This document shows positions 4,603 through 5,931 of a DNA stretch of 5,931 bases, piece after piece (the first letter of the stretch is position 1; each line of letters opens with the position of its first letter). Under the pieces are notes generated by a model that saw nothing but the letters and a program-made list of their open reading frames with translations, was not told the DNA's origin and made no database searches. The position numbers and the translations under genes are program-made. Location: contig CAITEM010000454.1 in the NCBI GenBank assembly GCA_903891395.1, positions 1 to 5,931 of the forward strand, read 5' to 3'. The stretch is from an uncultured Hyphomicrobiales bacterium. GTDB lineage: Bacteria > Pseudomonadota > Alphaproteobacteria > Rhizobiales > Xanthobacteraceae.

Positions 4603-5931
4603 GGCGTTACCGAGCGGAACACCGCCAGATTCACCTGCCGCCCGATGCTGATGTTGTAACCCTCGATGCGCTGGCTCAACGCATAGCGTAACCCGATGGC
4701 ATTGGCGCGCTGCACGAAATTGCGTTCGCTGCGTGGATCGACGAGCACGAAATGGCATTCGCCGGCGCCAAGAAACTCGGCTGCGCCCGCGCCATCTGTG
4801 AACCTGGTACCGGTGCCGACCATGAACACCAGGCTTGGTTCCTGATAGGCAAAGGTCGAGGCGACAGCCGGGTCTTTGCAGCCACTGCCGTGGATTTCGT
4901 CGGCGATGAGCTTGCTCGGAAACAACGCCGGCAGCAGCGGAAACATCACGGCATAGACGGTGATCGAGATGAACACCGACGCGATCATGCCGCGCAACAG
5001 CGAGCGCTCGGCGCCGTCCACGTCGTAAAGCCGCCAGGCGAACAGGCCGAACACCAAAGCCGCCGCCGCAAAGGGCCACGCGACGATGCCGGGATCGCGC
5101 CCGATCCAGATGAAGCCCGCCACCACCGCGACCGCGATCACCGCGGGGAACACGAACCAGCCGACGGTGCCGCGCACCATCCAGCGCGTCTTTGCCAGAC
5201 CGCCGGGACCGACAATGCCGGCGATCAAAATGGCGATGGCAGGATACAGCGGGAGGACGTAATGCGGCAGCTTGGTCATCACCATCTCAAACACGATCCA
5301 TGACGGCACCAGCCAGGCCAGCAGGAACTCCGCGCCGGGCTCGCGCCGCGCCTTCCACACCATCGGCGCGGCAAGGCCAGCCAATACGCTGCCAGGCCAG
5401 AACGTCACCCAGAACAACGCCAGGTAATATCCAGGCGGCGCGCCGTGCGCCTCCTGCCCGCTTGTGATCTTCGACAGCATGTCGTCGCCGACCGCTTGCA
5501 CGAAGAAACTGTCGCCGGACTTGGCGACGATGGCGATGAACCACGGCAGCACCAGCACGATCAGCCACGCCAGCCCTGCAAACGGCCGCAGCCGCAGCAT
5601 CCAGCGCCAGGAGCGATCGGTAATCGACAAGGTCAGCGCGGTAAGCACGACGAACATCAGGATCAGCGGACCCTTGAGCAGCACACCGCCCGCCAGCGCG
5701 GTCCACAGGATCGCCGGCATCTTCCAGCCGAGCACCGCCTCGGGCGCACGACGCCCCAAAAGATAAATGCGCGCCATCGCGCCCATGGCCGCGACCGAGG
5801 TGAACAACAGCATGGCATCGGTCTTGGCGAGACGCGCTTCAACGCCCAGCAGGATCGAACTCGCCATCATCAAGGCCGCCAGCAACGCGGCACGGCGCGT
5901 GACGAAGGCAAGCGCCGCCCAATAGGTCAGC
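4599..5931 (-). CDS. ArnT-like integral-membrane glycosyltransferase (GT39/GT83), N-terminus outside window
   Basis: GT-C fold enzyme that takes a sugar from a polyprenyl-phosphate carrier and transfers it to a periplasmic acceptor, as ArnT does with aminoarabinose and lipid A. 443 residues are visible. The frame runs open to the right edge, so the real start lies outside and roughly 100 residues are missing, including the first periplasmic loop with its conserved acidic residue. Visible family features, numbered from the edge, are EARLAKTDAMLLF (31-43, with a conserved-type Asp38), PPGYYLALFWVTFWPGS (165-181), and TKLPHYVLPLYP (219-230), a hallmark of ArnT-like proteins. Many hydrophobic segments extend to about residue 335. 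A soluble periplasmic C-terminal domain follows, containing EPSLVFMVGTGTRF (364-377). The gene ends in the ATGA overlap with PAP2. The sugar and acceptor cannot be read from sequence; aminoarabinose, mannose or galacturonic acid on lipid A or core are all possible. Confidence 0.9.
   Translation of the reverse strand, partial: LTYWAALAFVTRRAALLAALMMASSILLGVEARLAKTDAMLLFTSVAAMGAMARIYLLGRRAPEAVLGWKMPAILWTALAGGVLLKGPLILMFVVLTALTLSITDRSWRWMLRLRPFAGLAWLIVLVLPWFIAIVAKSGDSFFVQAVGDDMLSKITSGQEAHGAPPGYYLALFWVTFWPGSVLAGLAAPMVWKARREPGAEFLLAWLVPSWIVFEMVMTKLPHYVLPLYPAIAILIAGIVGPGGLAKTRWMVRGTVGWFVFPAVIAVAVVAGFIWIGRDPGIVAWPFAAAALVFGLFAWRLYDVDGAERSLLRGMIASVFISITVYAVMFPLLPALFPSKLIADEIHGSGCKDPAVASTFAYQEPSLVFMVGTGTRFTDGAGAAEFLGAGECHFVLVDPRSERNFVQRANAIGLRYALSQRIEGYNISIGRQVNLAVFRSVTP

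Noticed and set aside
3859..4659. 266-codon plus-strand open frame opposite the PAP2 gene
   Set aside because: Its translation is rich in R, D, Q and P without domain features, and it mirrors the codons of PAP2 on the other strand.
4603..5079. In-frame upstream extension of the PAP2 gene to a 444-residue protein
   Set aside because: It overlaps the ArnT-like gene entirely in another frame, reads as arginine-rich low-quality sequence without family features, and the ATG at 4602 gives a normal PAP2 length with an ATGA overlap.
4752..5303. 183-codon plus-strand open frame opposite the ArnT-like gene
   Set aside because: It is a histidine/arginine/aspartate-rich antisense shadow of a membrane protein gene.
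1..5931. CRISPR array, insertion sequence, phage or toxin-antitoxin signals
   Set aside because: No regularly spaced repeats, terminal inverted repeats with a transposase, integrase or paired small toxin/antitoxin genes are visible; the window is filled with housekeeping-type transport and envelope genes.

Overview
The window is GC-rich (roughly 60 % by eye). All six supported genes lie on the minus strand, packed with short gaps or overlaps. The general L-amino acid ABC transporter genes (aapJ, aapQ) and a cluster of lipid-linked sugar transfer genes point to an alphaproteobacterium, most likely a member of the Hyphomicrobiales (Bradyrhizobium/Rhodopseudomonas-like). The genus is an inference and cannot be fixed from the sequence alone.

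Right part (5931 down to 2635): a four-gene, same-strand cluster. In transcription order it holds: an ArnT-like integral-membrane glycosyltransferase, cut at its N-terminus by the window edge; a PAP2 phosphatase with a complete catalytic motif, overlapping the first gene by ATGA; a short DPM1/ArnC-type GT2 glycosyltransferase; and a 108-residue standalone LAB_N ('lipid A biosynthesis N-terminal domain') membrane protein. A strong Shine-Dalgarno sequence for the LAB_N gene sits inside the end of the GT2 gene. Together they resemble a polyprenyl-phosphate-sugar pathway: GT2 charges the carrier on the cytoplasmic side, the small membrane protein may help move it across, the ArnT-like enzyme transfers the sugar outside, and the phosphatase may prepare the acceptor, for example lipid A.

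Middle (2634 down to 2284): a 351-base intergenic stretch. It holds an imperfect hairpin just after the LAB_N gene, a good sigma-54-type -24/-12 match about 43 bases upstream of the aapJ start codon, a weaker sigma-70-like candidate further upstream, and a short plus-strand open frame (about 2449-2634) with coding-like composition. The stop codon of that frame abuts the LAB_N stop codon.

Left part (2283 down to 4): aapJ (periplasmic amino acid-binding protein) and aapQ (first permease subunit), separated by 75 bases that contain a perfect 11-bp stem-loop. aapM and aapP are expected just beyond the left edge. The hairpin position suits the usual need for more binding protein than permease.
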